This document shows, one piece after another, positions 51,580 through 61,088 of a stretch of DNA of 64,000 nt (position 1 is the first letter of the stretch; each line of letters begins with the position of its first letter). The position numbers were made by a program, and so were the translations under genes. Origin of the DNA: CAIUGU01 sp963819685 (lineage in GTDB: Bacteria; Pseudomonadota; Gammaproteobacteria; Steroidobacterales; Steroidobacteraceae); the NCBI GenBank assembly GCA_963819685.1, contig CAWFXI010000010.1:272511-336510 (forward strand), read 5' to 3'. Under the pieces are notes generated by a model. The model was not told the DNA's origin. It made no database searches and was given only the letters and a program-made list of their open reading frames with translations.

Positions 51580-53391
51580 TCAACCGACGTTGATCGCCCG
51601 GACCTCCTGAGCACGCTCATCGACCGGGATCTCGGGTAAGTCGCCGAAGTTCTTGACGGGCAAGCTGCGCAGGTGATCCATGATTGCCTGCCATTCCTTG
51701 ATCTCCTTGACGGCACCATTGCCTGACCCGAGGGCTACACTCTGCGCGTCTACCTCGCCCGGCGTCGCGAGCATATAACCCGCATATTCGTGCGGCGCTT
51801 CGAGCGCCTCAACCCTCGACGCGAGCGGCTGGCCTTGCTTGTTCTTCGGAACCAGCTGCAGCTTGCCCTTCGAGTACCTGGGGATGGCGACGAGAATCAC
51901 GCCCAGCATCAGGGGGCAGGTCAGGCTGTACAACTGCCCGTCCTGGCCACTCAAGTCGATCGGCCGGTAACCATGATCGAAATCGCCGAGCTCGATTGCA
52001 GTCACCACATCGAACATCGGCCGCGACTTGTCGTAGAGGAATCGCATACCGGAGGCGCGAGGGAAGTATTCGCCCGGATGTGCCGCATTGTCGATGAGAA
52101 AAAACTCGAGCAGATGCTTGAGTTCAAGTCCGTTGAAATATCCCGTCACCAGGGCGCTGCCGGCTGTCGGATCGACGATGCCAGCACCCAGCGGCGCCAG
52201 GGCAAACACATCATAGACAGTGATCACTCCTGTCTTCCCTCGAAGCAGGCTTGATCGCATCATGCCGTTCGCCGTGAAGCCGATGTCCGCTTTCGTGGCG
52301 GCTCGAAGCGCATCGGTGACCAGGTTGGCCAATGGAGTGCTGGCAGAAATGTTGGTGAAGGTATTCGGCAGGTCCCGCGGTGCAATGGCCAGGGGCTGAT
52401 CCACGCTATAGCCACGCGACGCAAACACGGCCGCGGTGACCGACGTCTTGAAATTCTCGATCTCTGCGGTGATGACCGGGTCGCCAGCAATGCTGGCGTC
52501 GACCGGATGGAGCACGCAGGATTCAACTCGCAACTCATCACCCTCAAGGGTGATCACGATTTCACCCAGGGTCTTGCCTTCAAGGCCGGCCTGGACCACC
52601 GGCGTGCGGCCGTTGACGATGATGGGTTCGGGCAACATCGTGTGACTGTGGCCGCCAATCACGATGTCGATGCCCGGCACCGCCTCGGGCAAGTGCACAT
52701 CCTCGCCGCCGCTATACCGGCCATCCTTGCCCTTCTCCACGCCCCCGTGACTCAAGGCGATGATCACGTCGACCTTCGCGGTTTCGCGCAACAACCTCAC
52801 CATTTCCAAGGCCGTCTCGACCGGATTGGCGAACGTGACTGCACCGCCACTGGTGTATATCTGTGCTTCCTTGCCCAGGACGCCGAAAAGACCGAAGCGG
52901 ACACCGCCGCGGTCGATCACCAGATGGCGAGCGATGACCCCGGATTTCGCAAGCTGCTGAAGCCCGGCCAGCGTTGCATCTTCCCCATCGAATCGGGAGT
53001 TCGACGCGAGGACGGCCGGAATCCTGCACGCGCTCGCTGCCACACTGATCGCCTTTCCGAGTCCATCCGGTCCCAGATCGAATTCGTGGTTGCCGAATGT
53101 CGTGGCGTCGTACCCCATGCGAGACATCAGCTGCAGCTCGCTGCCGATCTCGCGACTCGCGGCGGCGAACGGGGTCCCCATGCTGAAGTCGCCTGCGTCC
53201 AGCACCAGCACGGGCCCCTGGCCTTGGCGGGCCTCCCGCCGCTTCGCAATCAGCGTGGCAAGACGCGCGTACCCGCCGCGGGTCTTGTCATCATTGAGGA
53301 TCGACGGCGAGTAGTCAGACGCCGGCCCCATGCCGATGAACGCCGAATGCATGTCATTGGTGTGCAGGATCGTGAAAGTTTTCTTCATCAA
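51580..53391 (-). CDS. Bifunctional metallophosphatase/5'-nucleotidase (UshA family), no signal peptide
   Basis: A 603-residue two-domain enzyme. The metallophosphatase domain carries all dinuclear-metal motifs: D and H in LHTNDMHS (8-15), DAGDFSMGTPF near 66, GNHEFDLGP near 100, SHGGVEKG near 215 and GGHSHTMLPEP near 245. The C-terminal 5'-nucleotidase domain has NLVTDALRAATKADIGFTANGMMRSSLLRGKTGVITVYDVFALAPLG and a long Gly/Phe-containing end. Family members hydrolyse nucleotides and are usually periplasmic, but this one begins MMKKTFTILHTND with no export signal, so it should be cytoplasmic unless a start is missed. Confidence 0.9.
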   Translation of the reverse strand: MMKKTFTILHTNDMHSAFIGMGPASDYSPSILNDDKTRGGYARLATLIAKRREARQGQGPVLVLDAGDFSMGTPFAAASREIGSELQLMSRMGYDATTFGNHEFDLGPDGLGKAISVAASACRIPAVLASNSRFDGEDATLAGLQQLAKSGVIARHLVIDRGGVRFGLFGVLGKEAQIYTSGGAVTFANPVETALEMVRLLRETAKVDVIIALSHGGVEKGKDGRYSGGEDVHLPEAVPGIDIVIGGHSHTMLPEPIIVNGRTPVVQAGLEGKTLGEIVITLEGDELRVESCVLHPVDASIAGDPVITAEIENFKTSVTAAVFASRGYSVDQPLAIAPRDLPNTFTNISASTPLANLVTDALRAATKADIGFTANGMMRSSLLRGKTGVITVYDVFALAPLGAGIVDPTAGSALVTGYFNGLELKHLLEFFLIDNAAHPGEYFPRASGMRFLYDKSRPMFDVVTAIELGDFDHGYRPIDLSGQDGQLYSLTCPLMLGVILVAIPRYSKGKLQLVPKNKQGQPLASRVEALEAPHEYAGYMLATPGEVDAQSVALGSGNGAVKEIKEWQAIMDHLRSLPVKNFGDLPEIPVDERAQEVRAINVG

Positions 53392-53465
53392 TTCTTCCGG
53401 CGGGAAGCCTCGAGACGGTTGTCATTCGAGGCGGCTGCCTGCTCCATCCCGGCAGTCTGGATAAG

Positions 53466-53885
53466 CTATTTGTTCAGGAGGCTGGCGGCCGCGTCCCATT
53501 CGGCCCTTGTCGCCTGCGCCTTCACGCCGAAACGCATGTCCAGGAAACTCCGGTCCGACTCGCGGATCAATGCGTCCATCTGCCCGGTCAGGGGCACTGT
53601 TTCGCTGCGATTCGCATCGTCTCGCATGACAGTTTTCAGCACCTGTTTACGCAACTTGCCTTGCGCCTTGTCCTGTTCACTGATTGCCTTGTCCCACTCC
53701 TTGACAACGGCAACAGCAGCCTCTTGACGCATTTCGTCGGCGATTCCCTTCTTGATGGTCTTGGTGAGTTCCCGAGGTGTACTGCCTTGCACGTGCGTGA
53801 GGACGGTAGCAGCGCCGCCACCGAACAGCAGGGGTGCAAACAGAATGATCAGGATCTGGCCACGCCGGTATCGCATCGCTTTCAT
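53466..53885 (-). CDS. Small membrane-anchored envelope protein, unknown function
   Basis: From the ATG at 53883-53885, a 139-residue protein with a basic start (MKAMRYRRG), one hydrophobic segment (QILIILFAPLLFGGGAATVL) and a helical domain (ELTKTIKKGIADEMRQEAAVAVVKEWDKAISEQDKAQGKLRKQVL ... LIRESDRSFLDMRFGVKAQATRAEWDAAASLLNK). Probably exported or anchored on the periplasmic side. Its start overlaps the neighbouring lipoprotein gene's stop by four bases, so the two should act together. No family recognised. Confidence 0.65.
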   Translation of the reverse strand: MKAMRYRRGQILIILFAPLLFGGGAATVLTHVQGSTPRELTKTIKKGIADEMRQEAAVAVVKEWDKAISEQDKAQGKLRKQVLKTVMRDDANRSETVPLTGQMDALIRESDRSFLDMRFGVKAQATRAEWDAAASLLNK

Positions 53886-54342
53886 GTGGCGGTCTCCAAC
53901 TGGGAACGCGGCTTCAGCATTTCTTCGTACATCTTCTTCTCGATTTTCTTGATCTTCTTCCACTCGTCCGGCCTGGCCAGTTCGTGCAGCCTGAAATGCG
54001 CGTCAAGCACTTGTTCGCGTGATGCAATGCGCTGGGACTCGAACTTCATGAACAAGTCTTCGAATGCGGTGCGCGGTGCATCGTAACTCGCGTTCAACTC
54101 GCGAAACGCTGAAACAAACGCCGTCACATCGCGATTGAACGTCGACTCGGCTGCATCGAGGTGGTCGATCTGCGCCAGCATCTGACCCTTGCGCTCGTTG
54201 TCGGTTACGACCTCGGATACGGTCGCTCTCAGTTGCTGTGCATATTTCAGCGCGCCGGCGTTCGGTGCCGTCACTTCGGTGCTCTTGCACCCGGCGAGCG
54301 TCATCAGAACGTCAGCACGAAGAGCTCGAGTCCAGTCTTCAT
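53882..54342 (-). CDS. Helical lipoprotein, frameshift in signal peptide
   Basis: The main frame begins TLAGCKSTEVTAPNAGALKYAQ and is helical throughout, ending KKIEKKMYEEMLKPRSQLETAT. TLAGC is a lipobox. Upstream, an ATG at 54340-54342 opens MKTGLELFVLTF in another frame; with one added base the two join as a perfect lipoprotein signal. I therefore place the start at 54342 with a one-base indel near 54,305. Mature length about 135 residues. Overlaps the next small envelope gene by four bases. Function unknown; resembles DUF2959-like coiled-coil lipoproteins. Confidence 0.65.
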
Positions 54343-54393
54343 TGTCGCATTCATTGTCGATGTGCCCCGTATGCGTAGACGGAATGCTCGAAG

Positions 54394-54424
54394 ACCCCCG
54401 GCAGACGTGTGGTCTGTCGGGGGT
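54394..54424 (-). terminator. Strong hairpin after the first sulfatase gene
   Basis: A 13-bp stem with one G-T wobble (ACCCCCGGCAGAC against GTCTGTCGGGGGT) and a 5-base loop, 60 bases past the sulfatase stop and 50 before the lipoprotein start. On the minus strand it is followed by a short CTTC, not a full T tract, but its stability suggests a transcript boundary. Confidence 0.6.
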
Positions 54425-54483
54425 TCATTGCCGTCAAGTAAACCCGATTGAACAGCCAGTGCAGCACTGGCCGGCTTTCGCGT

Positions 54484-55966
54484 TTAGTTGGATCCCTTGT
54501 GAGGCGCCGTCACCGCCGCCATCACATTATCGAGATTGAAGCTGCCCGGCTTCTGCCGCGGCGGAAACTCGCGGAAGCTCTGCAGCCAACGGCCGACGAA
54601 AGCTGCGGCGGGAGCCATCAGGAACATGTGCTCGATAAACCAGCGACCATAGTCCATGCGCGATTTCCTGGGCGAGTTCGAACGGGTCCATCCGCAAATT
54701 CGTGAGAATCGGCGCACGCAACTCCTCGAAGGCATCGATCCACACATGCAGACCGTGACCGTGCTGCTTCAGGAACGAGATTTTCCAGTTGTCGTACCGC
54801 AATGCTGCAACGCTGCCGTCGTCGGTCCAGTAGATGAAATCCTTGCGCGGCCACGAAGCTTCGCCCTTCAATGCAGGCATCAGGTTGTGGCTGTCGAGGT
54901 GCACCTTGTAGTCGCGGCCCATGGCTTTGTGCCCTTTGAGCAGCTTGTCCGATACGTCGGGCTCGCCGGCGGCGGCCAGGATGGTCGCACACATGTCTTC
55001 GTGTGCCCCAATGTCGTTGATGACTGTGCCTGGTTTGATGACCCCGGGCCAGCGCATCACGCAAGGCACGCGATAGCCGCCTTCGAACGGCGTATTTTTT
55101 TCGCCGCGGAACATCGTCGTACCGCCATCAGGCCAGGTGAAGACTTCGGCACCGTTGTCGCTGGAGTACATGACGATCGTGTTGTCATCGAGGCCCAGCT
55201 CCTTCAGTTTGTCCAGCATCTCGCCGACATGGCGGTCGTGCTCGACCATGCCGTCGGCATAGATGCCGAGACCTGTCTTGCCGGCCACGCCTTCCTTCAG
55301 GTGCGTAAAGACGTGCATCCTGGTGGAGTTCCACCACAGGAAGAACGGTTTGTCTGCCTTCTTGGCGCGCTCCATGAAATCGATGGCCTTGACATTGACC
55401 TCTTCGTCGATGGTCTCCATGCGCTTTTTTGTCAGCGGTCCGGTGTCCGTAATCTTTCCGCCAGCAATGCTGTGGATAACGCCGCGCGGACCAAAGTTCT
55501 TCTTGAAGTCCGGGAATTCCGACGCCTTCGGATAGTCAGGATGCTCCGGCTCTTCTTCGGCGTTCAGGTGGTAGAGGTTGCCGAAGAATTCGTCAAAGCC
55601 GTGGTTGGTCGGCAGCGTTTCATCGCGGTCGCCCAAATGGTTCTTGCCGAACTGGCCGGTCATGTACCCGTGATTCTTCAGCAGGCCCGCGATCGTCGGG
55701 TCCTGGATCTTCATGCCCTCGGGTGCGCCCGGCAGACCCACCTTCGTGAGACCGGTGCGGATAGGCGATTGTCCGGTGATGAACGCCGCGCGGCCCGCGG
55801 TGCAGCTCTGCTGGCCGTACCAGTCAGTGAACAGCGCGCCTTCATCGGCGATGCGGTCGATGTTCGGCGTCTTGTAGCCCATCATGCCGCGGTTGTACGC
55901 GCTGACGTTGAACTGACCGATGTCGTCGCCCCAGAGAATCAATATGTTCGGTTTCTTCGCTGCCAA
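54484..55966 (-). CDS. Arylsulfatase-type formylglycine sulfatase, frameshift near the 3' end
   Basis: About 494 residues. Metal-binding start KPNILILWGDDIGQ, then the formylglycine motif CTAGR with C55 as the residue to be oxidised, and the later TGQFGKNHLGDRDE and SSDNGAEVFTWPDGG motifs. The CxAxR form is accepted by both known maturation systems. The frame is broken near 54,665 by one base: the family's ending DYGRWFIEHMFLMAPAAAFVGRW followed by LQSFREFPPRQKPGSFNLDNVM continues in another frame to 54484. There is no signal peptide, so it should be cytoplasmic. The maturase gene lies two genes upstream on the same strand. Confidence 0.88.
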
Positions 55967-56120
55967 GATCTACTCCTCTTCTTCACGTCCGGTTGCAAGC
56001 AAGAATTCTGCAAAAAACATCATCAAGAACTCGAAATTGCAGGCAACGCCTGGCTCACACACGGCAATTGCGAATCATGAGCCGGGAGTACTACAGCCAA
56101 GTACCCGTACTTATACCTAT

Positions 56121-57833
56121 TCAGGCTGTAGCCGCCTTGGGCGGCTGATATCCCGGAATACCGCCCTCAGCGGGCACCTGGCGTTTCTCCGCAAGCTGTT
56201 CGATCAGGATCTTTCGCATCCTCGCCAGCAATTCGCGGGAGCGCTCGTCGGAGTGCTTCGCGTGCGCGAGGTTTCGCGATTCGGTTGGGTCCAGAGTGAG
56301 ATCGTAGAGCTCGTACTCGTCCGGGCTGCGTTCGCTGACCTGGTTGATCTTCTTGCGGCGCATGAGGCGCTCGTCACGCTCGCCGGGCACCGTCCAGAAT
56401 TGCGGGTTATCGTGGTACCGCACCAGTTTGACCAGGTGCTTCTGGTCATTCACATCGACCTCGGCCACTACCATTTCTATGTGATTGGGCTGGACGATGT
56501 GGTGGTAAGTGCCGATCTTGCGGGCCCAGATCTGGAACGGGCTCTTCGGGATATCGCTACCTTCGGTGATCTCGTCGTCGGTCATGAACAACACCGGCTC
56601 TGTCGCGGGTGCCTGGTCAGTGCCGAGGATTACGCCCGACAAGTCGCGGCCCACCAGCGGGTACGCTTCCTTGTGTGTCGTGGAAATCTGCTTTAAGGCC
56701 GCGGCCTGGTCGATACCCGCGAGTCCCAACAGGGTCGGCAAGACGTCCGCGTGGCTCGTCGGCATCTCGACGCTGCGGGGTCCCTTGATCAGGGGGCCGG
56801 CGACGACGAACGGAATGTGCGTCGCCTCTTCGTAGGCGATGTGCCATTTCTGGTGCATACCGCCGTGGGCGCCGAGCATGTCGCCGTGGTCGGTACTGAA
56901 CACCACTATCGTGTTCTCGAACTGGCTCGTGACATGCAGCGCTTCGAGCACACGTGCGATCTGGTCGTCCACATTGCGTTGCATCTGAAAGTAGAACTTC
57001 CGCTGGGTCTCGATCCAAGGCTGCGGCGCCAGCATCTTGCCCCAGACATCGATATAGCTCTGCTGGGCTGATGGTTTGGTGGACAGGTCCTCCTTGTGCG
57101 TCGGCGCATTCGGAATCGAGGGAATTTCTTTCGTGTCGTAGTGCACGCCCTGCGGAAAAGCCATCAAACCGAACACCGCTATGTCGTGTGGATTGAGCAA
57201 CGAACACACCGTGAGCCAGGGTTGGTCATTGGCATCGGTATCGAGCCGCTTCAGCAGAGCGATGGTTTCGTCGGCCGTGAAGGGGTCCCGCGCGGTGCCG
57301 GTGTTCTGTGCGCCCAGACCGTGGGGTTCGGGTCCGACCCACTCCGAGAAGCCGTACGGCTCGAGCAGGTCCGCCTTGAGAAAAGTCGCGATATTCTCCG
57401 GAATCGGCTTGCCTTCCTCGGTCAGCGTCTGCAGCTGTCCCTCGCCACCCGGGGCAGGCAGGTGCGCGTGGGACACGTGCCACTTGCCCTTGTAGAAGGT
57501 CCGGTAGCCGCCAGCGCGAAACCAGTCGCCCATGGTCGGGATCGTGTCGGGCGCGAGCCACTGCATCTCCGGACCGTCGGGCGCTTTGACAATCCCGTCA
57601 GTTTGCGTGACGCCATGCAGCGAAGGATATTGACCCGTGAACAGGGACGCGCGGCTGGGCGTGCAGGCCGCCGACATCGTGTAGTGGCGATCGAATGACA
57701 CGCCCGCATCGTGCAAGCTCTGCTCGCCCTTGAGCACCTCGCGCCGGAAACGTTTCAGATCTTCGTTTTCGTAGACCGGCGGAAACCGCTGCTGATCGGT
57801 CAGAATGAGGAGGATGTTTGGCTTCTTTTTCAT
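56121..57833 (-). CDS. Formylglycine-dependent sulfatase (alkaline phosphatase superfamily)
   Basis: A 570-residue sulfatase. It starts KKKPNILLILTDQQRFPPVYENEDLK, with the first metal aspartate; the sulfatase signature CTPSRASLFTGQYPSLHGV gives C57 as formylglycine precursor, and YKGKWHVSH, STDHGDMLGAHGGMHQK and YEEATHIPFVVAGP complete the active site. Sulfate or phosphate ester substrate is unknown; the family includes choline- and glycan-sulfatases. No signal peptide, as for the other sulfatase. It directly follows the maturase gene by 22 bases. Confidence 0.9.
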   Translation of the reverse strand: MKKKPNILLILTDQQRFPPVYENEDLKRFRREVLKGEQSLHDAGVSFDRHYTMSAACTPSRASLFTGQYPSLHGVTQTDGIVKAPDGPEMQWLAPDTIPTMGDWFRAGGYRTFYKGKWHVSHAHLPAPGGEGQLQTLTEEGKPIPENIATFLKADLLEPYGFSEWVGPEPHGLGAQNTGTARDPFTADETIALLKRLDTDANDQPWLTVCSLLNPHDIAVFGLMAFPQGVHYDTKEIPSIPNAPTHKEDLSTKPSAQQSYIDVWGKMLAPQPWIETQRKFYFQMQRNVDDQIARVLEALHVTSQFENTIVVFSTDHGDMLGAHGGMHQKWHIAYEEATHIPFVVAGPLIKGPRSVEMPTSHADVLPTLLGLAGIDQAAALKQISTTHKEAYPLVGRDLSGVILGTDQAPATEPVLFMTDDEITEGSDIPKSPFQIWARKIGTYHHIVQPNHIEMVVAEVDVNDQKHLVKLVRYHDNPQFWTVPGERDERLMRRKKINQVSERSPDEYELYDLTLDPTESRNLAHAKHSDERSRELLARMRKILIEQLAEKRQVPAEGGIPGYQPPKAATA

Positions 57834-57855
57834 GCTTGACTCCCAATTCTCTTAT

Positions 57856-58914
57856 TCATGCGGTCCCCGCACTCGCTGCGCCCAACGCGCTGAACGGCGA
57901 TTTCGGTGCGCGATCGCCGTGGCAGAAGCGGAAGTTCCTGCCACTGCCACAGGGACAGGGCTTATACGGGCCGCGCTTTGCATCTTCGGCGGCAATCTGC
58001 GGCATCAGCTCCGCGGGATACCGTCGTTGCTGGATCAGCTGCGCCATTGCCTGCATCGTCGGCATCGTATGCTTGAAGAACAGCTCGAGCCCGGCACATA
58101 GATAGTTGTGTCCCGGCTCACCGTCACGCGAAAGCGCGAACCGGTCCTTCGGACAGCCGCCGTTGCACACCGGCCTGACTGCGCAGCTCTTGCACTGGGC
58201 AGTCAACGTATCGCGCTTGTCGTCCCCGAACTTGCGCTGCTCGGCCGACGCCACCAGCTCCAGCATGTGCGTCTTGTGAATGTTGCCCAGCAGGTATTTC
58301 GGTTCGACGAAATGATCGCAGGAATACAGGTCGCCGTTGTACTCCAGCGCCGGGCCGTACCCGCATGTCGGCGCATGAATACAGAGTCGATGAGTACCAA
58401 AGTACGCCTCGAGCGTCACGTCGAACAGCTGCACGTAGACCTGGCCCACGTCGTGGCGCACCCACTCTTCGAACACGTCGATGAGGAAGCGGCCATATTG
58501 CTCCGCGCCGACAGTTCGCTCCGTGACCTTGTTGCCGGTCTGCGTATAAAGCAGTCGCTTCTTGCCGGGCTGCTCGCTCCAGCCCAGATTGGCGATATCC
58601 AGCGTCTGTTCGGTGGCGCGCTCGACGATCGGAATGAATTGCACCCACTTTGCGTCAAGCTCGTCGCGGAAGAAACGATAGACCGTGCGGCCGTGCTTTT
58701 CGTTGGCGGCATTGACCGTACAGAGAATGTTGAAATCGACATCGTGCTTGCGCAGGTAGCGCCAGCCTTCCATCACGCGGTCGAAGGTTCCTTTCTTTTT
58801 GCGGTCGACGCGGTAGGTGTCGTGGATCTCCCGCGGTCCGTCGACGCTCAGGCCCACCAGGACATTGTGCTGCTTGAGGAACGTACACCACTCATCGTCG
58901 AGCAGCATGCCGTT
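57856..58914 (-). CDS. Anaerobic sulfatase-maturating radical SAM enzyme, N-terminus lost at the join
   Basis: About 353 C-terminal residues of an anSME. Visible are TNG-position sequence NGMLLDDEWCTFLKQHNVLVGLSVDGPREIHDTYR, the SPASM cysteines in CIHAPTCGYGP, YSCDHFVEPKYLLGN and QCKSCAVRPVCNGGCPKDRF, and a C-terminal SEC-C zinc motif (YKPCPCGSGRNFRFCHG), an addition found in some family members. The radical SAM CxxxCxxC motif and about 90 residues should precede but are replaced at 58,914 by unrelated DNA. These enzymes turn the sulfatase Cys or Ser into formylglycine in the cytoplasm without oxygen, which fits the two signal-less sulfatases next to it. Confidence 0.88.
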   Translation of the reverse strand, partial: NGMLLDDEWCTFLKQHNVLVGLSVDGPREIHDTYRVDRKKKGTFDRVMEGWRYLRKHDVDFNILCTVNAANEKHGRTVYRFFRDELDAKWVQFIPIVERATEQTLDIANLGWSEQPGKKRLLYTQTGNKVTERTVGAEQYGRFLIDVFEEWVRHDVGQVYVQLFDVTLEAYFGTHRLCIHAPTCGYGPALEYNGDLYSCDHFVEPKYLLGNIHKTHMLELVASAEQRKFGDDKRDTLTAQCKSCAVRPVCNGGCPKDRFALSRDGEPGHNYLCAGLELFFKHTMPTMQAMAQLIQQRRYPAELMPQIAAEDAKRGPYKPCPCGSGRNFRFCHGDRAPKSPFSALGAASAGTA

Positions 58915-58925
58915 GCGGCACGGGC
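58905..58925. other. Junction between two unrelated sequences
   Basis: Left of about 58,914 the maturase reads normally; right of it the expected upstream codons vanish and a Big_2-type gene on the same strand begins in mid-sequence. GC content and indel density rise abruptly. No insertion-sequence ends, direct repeats or tRNA are visible at the point. Confidence 0.7.
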
Positions 58926-59660
58926 GACGAACCGGAACTTGATGACGTCGCCGGCACGCACCTCGGGCGCTGAGCCGGCTCGAGCGCCACCTGGGTTACC
59001 GGGTTCGGCACCACCCGGAGCTCGAGCCGCCGGGTGGCCCGACCGGCCGTGGCTGTGACGTCCCTGCCCGGGCTGTCCGGCCGTGACCGTCCATCGGCCG
59101 AAACCGCACCCGACAGCCGGCCGGTCCGAGACCCAGGAGACCTGGTCGTAGCGCCGATGCCGCTCATCGGCGCTGTATGGCGTGCCGACCATGTATGCGT
59201 GGGACTGCCCGACGTACAGGCGCGTCGGCTCCGGCGCGAGGGTGAACCAGTCGCCGGCTGGGGTGGCACCGTCACCGTCCTGCGCCGTCGTTGCCCGGCC
59301 GCCCGCCTTGGGCCGAACCAGGGCGGTCACCGTGATGTACCTGGTTGACCCCGCGGTCACGACCCCCAGGCTGTCCACCGATCCCTCGAAATACCGCCGG
59401 CCGCGAACCAGGGACCGACACTCGGAGTATCCTTCCCCAATCAGTCGTAGGCCGCGCCTTCAGCGTGAGCGAGTCCCCCACGAGCACCGCGGCTTCGGCG
59501 GGCTGGATTACCGCCCTCGCAATCGGGGAGGCGGCCGGCCGGGGTGCGACCGGAGTCGGGGGCGGGGACGGGCTGCTGGAGCAGCGCGAGAAGACGAAAG
59601 GGGAGCATGCGAGCCTCGGGAGAAGAGGAGGCTCAACTCCACCGACCGGCCTTCTTGACA
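58915..59660 (-). pseudogene. Ig-like (Big_2) repeat lipoprotein, frameshifted and truncated
   Basis: Fragments in several frames join into a protein with bacterial Ig-like repeats. First repeat: AEAAVLVGDSLTLKARPTTD, then SVDSLGVVTAGSTRYITVTALV. Second: LAPEPTRLYVGQSHAYMVGTPY, YDQVSWVSDRPAV, AVSADG, VTATAGRATRRLELRVVPNP, with a third beginning ALEPA and cut off at the junction. The W-x-S-D-x-x-V and DGxVTA/GxATxT spacing is the Big_2 signature. The N-terminal part near 59,600 is rich in Ser/Pro and may include a lipobox. At least three frame breaks. Probably a surface adhesin or sugar-binding protein. Confidence 0.55.
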
Positions 59661-59830
59661 AGTTCCGCCCGGGCAGAACCTTATCGCATGGCCGCTGAGT
59701 CCGCACCACCTTCCCCTCAAAGCGCCGCTGTCCACGCCGGTCCCGGAGGGACCGGTGATCGTGTTTTGCCCCGGTCATTCCGGCCGGGGGCACTCCGGAG
59801 CCAGTGAGCTCCAAATCCGAGGTAGAAGCA

Positions 59831-60028
59831 ATGGCGAAGGGTACCGTGAAGTGGTTCAACGATGCGAAGGGTTTCGGCTTCATCGCCCAGGAAGGCGGGA
59901 AGGACGTCTTCGTCCACCACACCGCCATCCGACGAGGGTTTCCGCTCCCTGGCCGAGGGTGAGCGGTGGAGTTCGACATCGTCGAGGGGCCGAAGGGCCT
60001 GCAGGCGTCGAACGTGCGCAAGGCCTGA
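59831..60028 (+). pseudogene. CspA-family cold-shock protein, two frameshifts
   Basis: The frame starts MAKGTVKWFNDAKGFGFI and VFVHHTAI, the RNP1 and RNP2 nucleic-acid-binding motifs of CspA. Adding one base near 59,929 and one near 59,963 restores DEGFRSLAEGERVEFDIVE and GPKGLQASNVRKA to the TGA at 60026-60028, giving a normal 67-residue cold-shock protein. RNA chaperone in the cytoplasm. Both losses are single bases in short runs, as expected of sequencing or assembly error. Confidence 0.85.
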
Positions 60029-60066
60029 CCAGCGAACACTGCATCGGGCCCCGGCGGTGAGTGCAG

Positions 60067-60110
60067 GCCGGACCCGAGCCTGCCGGGGCCGCTCAATCCC
60101 GGGGTCCGGC
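60067..60110 (+). terminator. Hairpin after the cold-shock gene
   Basis: Nine-base perfect stem GCCGGACCC/GGGTCCGGC around a long GC-rich loop, 38 bases past the cspA-like stop. No T tract, so termination is uncertain. Confidence 0.35.
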
Positions 60111-60114
60111 TTCA

Positions 60115-60680
60115 CCTCCCCCGCTCGGCCGCGATACTTCTTCATGCGCTCTCGCTGCCTTCCGCGCACTGGAGCTGGCTTCCGCCGCCGGCACCCTGGC
60201 CCAGGCCCCGGCACCGCCCGCTCAGCTTCCTCGGCTTCGAGGCCGGGCGCCCCGCTCGGCGCCGTCCGACAGCGGGTCGCGGCCCTCGGCGGCGCCGGGC
60301 TTCGCTGTAGCGCGCCCGCCGGGACCGCAGCGTCGTCGAGTGCCGCAGCCACCGTCGTCGATCCCGCGGAGTCGTCGGGTAGTCGACTCTGGCTCTCCGC
60401 CATGGACAGCGCCACCGGAATCCTCACGCTGTCGAGCCCGCTCACCGGCGAGCAGCTCGATGGCTGGAGGAGCCGAGCTCGAAGCGGCCTTCGGGGCGGT
60501 CGGTGCCAGGGTGCAGGGACCCCAGTGGATGCTGCAGTGGGTGCGGCAGGGGCGGATGCTGCGGCTCACGTGGCGGATCGAGAAGGGGCGAGAAGGTCGC
60601 CTCGGTCAGCCTGGTGGATGGCCGGGTGCTGGACGGCGGGGCCGGCGACGAGAGGCGGAACCGGCCAGACCGTAACGCGC
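60115..60680 (+). pseudogene. Frameshifted hypothetical protein
   Basis: Pieces in three plus-strand frames connect: SGSRLWLSAMDSATGILTLS, PLTGEQLDGW, then AELEAAFGAVGARVQGPQWMLQ, WVRQGRMLRLTWRIEKG, and EKVASVSLVDGRVLDGG. The N-terminal part is Ala/Pro-rich and unreadable. No family recognised. The coherent stretches suggest one real gene in the source organism with three or more indels in this copy. Confidence 0.35.
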
Positions 60681-61088
60681 GGGCCGACGCCGCGCGTGCC
60701 ACCCGACGCCCGCCGCTAGTCCCTGAGCCGGACGAGAAAGCTCCCCACTGGTCTTCCAGCACGAAACTCCCGTCACCAGGCGACCCTCATCCTTGAAGCC
60801 GGCGGAGGAGGGAGCGGACGCGGGTGCGGACCGGAGCAGCCACCACCGCCCCTCCCCCGGCCAGTGATCAGCCGGACGATGACCGCCCCGCCGCGCCCCC
60901 GCCTGGGTCTTCAAGGAAACGCTCGACGTTCGGTCGCCGCCGCGAGTACGGTCTGGCCGTGCAGATCGAACTCCGCCGCGACGCCCGCCCGGCCCAGTCG
61001 CGCATGCGGCAAGATAGCCGACGGGATTGCCCGCCGCGAGCACGGCGCTAGCCTTTACCCTGTTCCCCTTTCCCCCCCGGAGATCCGC
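60681..61088. other. Gene-free stretch before the substrate-binding protein
   Basis: Very GC-rich, with overlapping spurious frames on both strands and no recognisable protein. A GGAG motif at about 61,078-61,081 precedes the GTG start of the next gene. Confidence 0.5.

Noticed and set aside
54656..56080. 474-residue plus-strand open frame
   Set aside because: Antisense to the first sulfatase, whose active-site motifs are on the minus strand.
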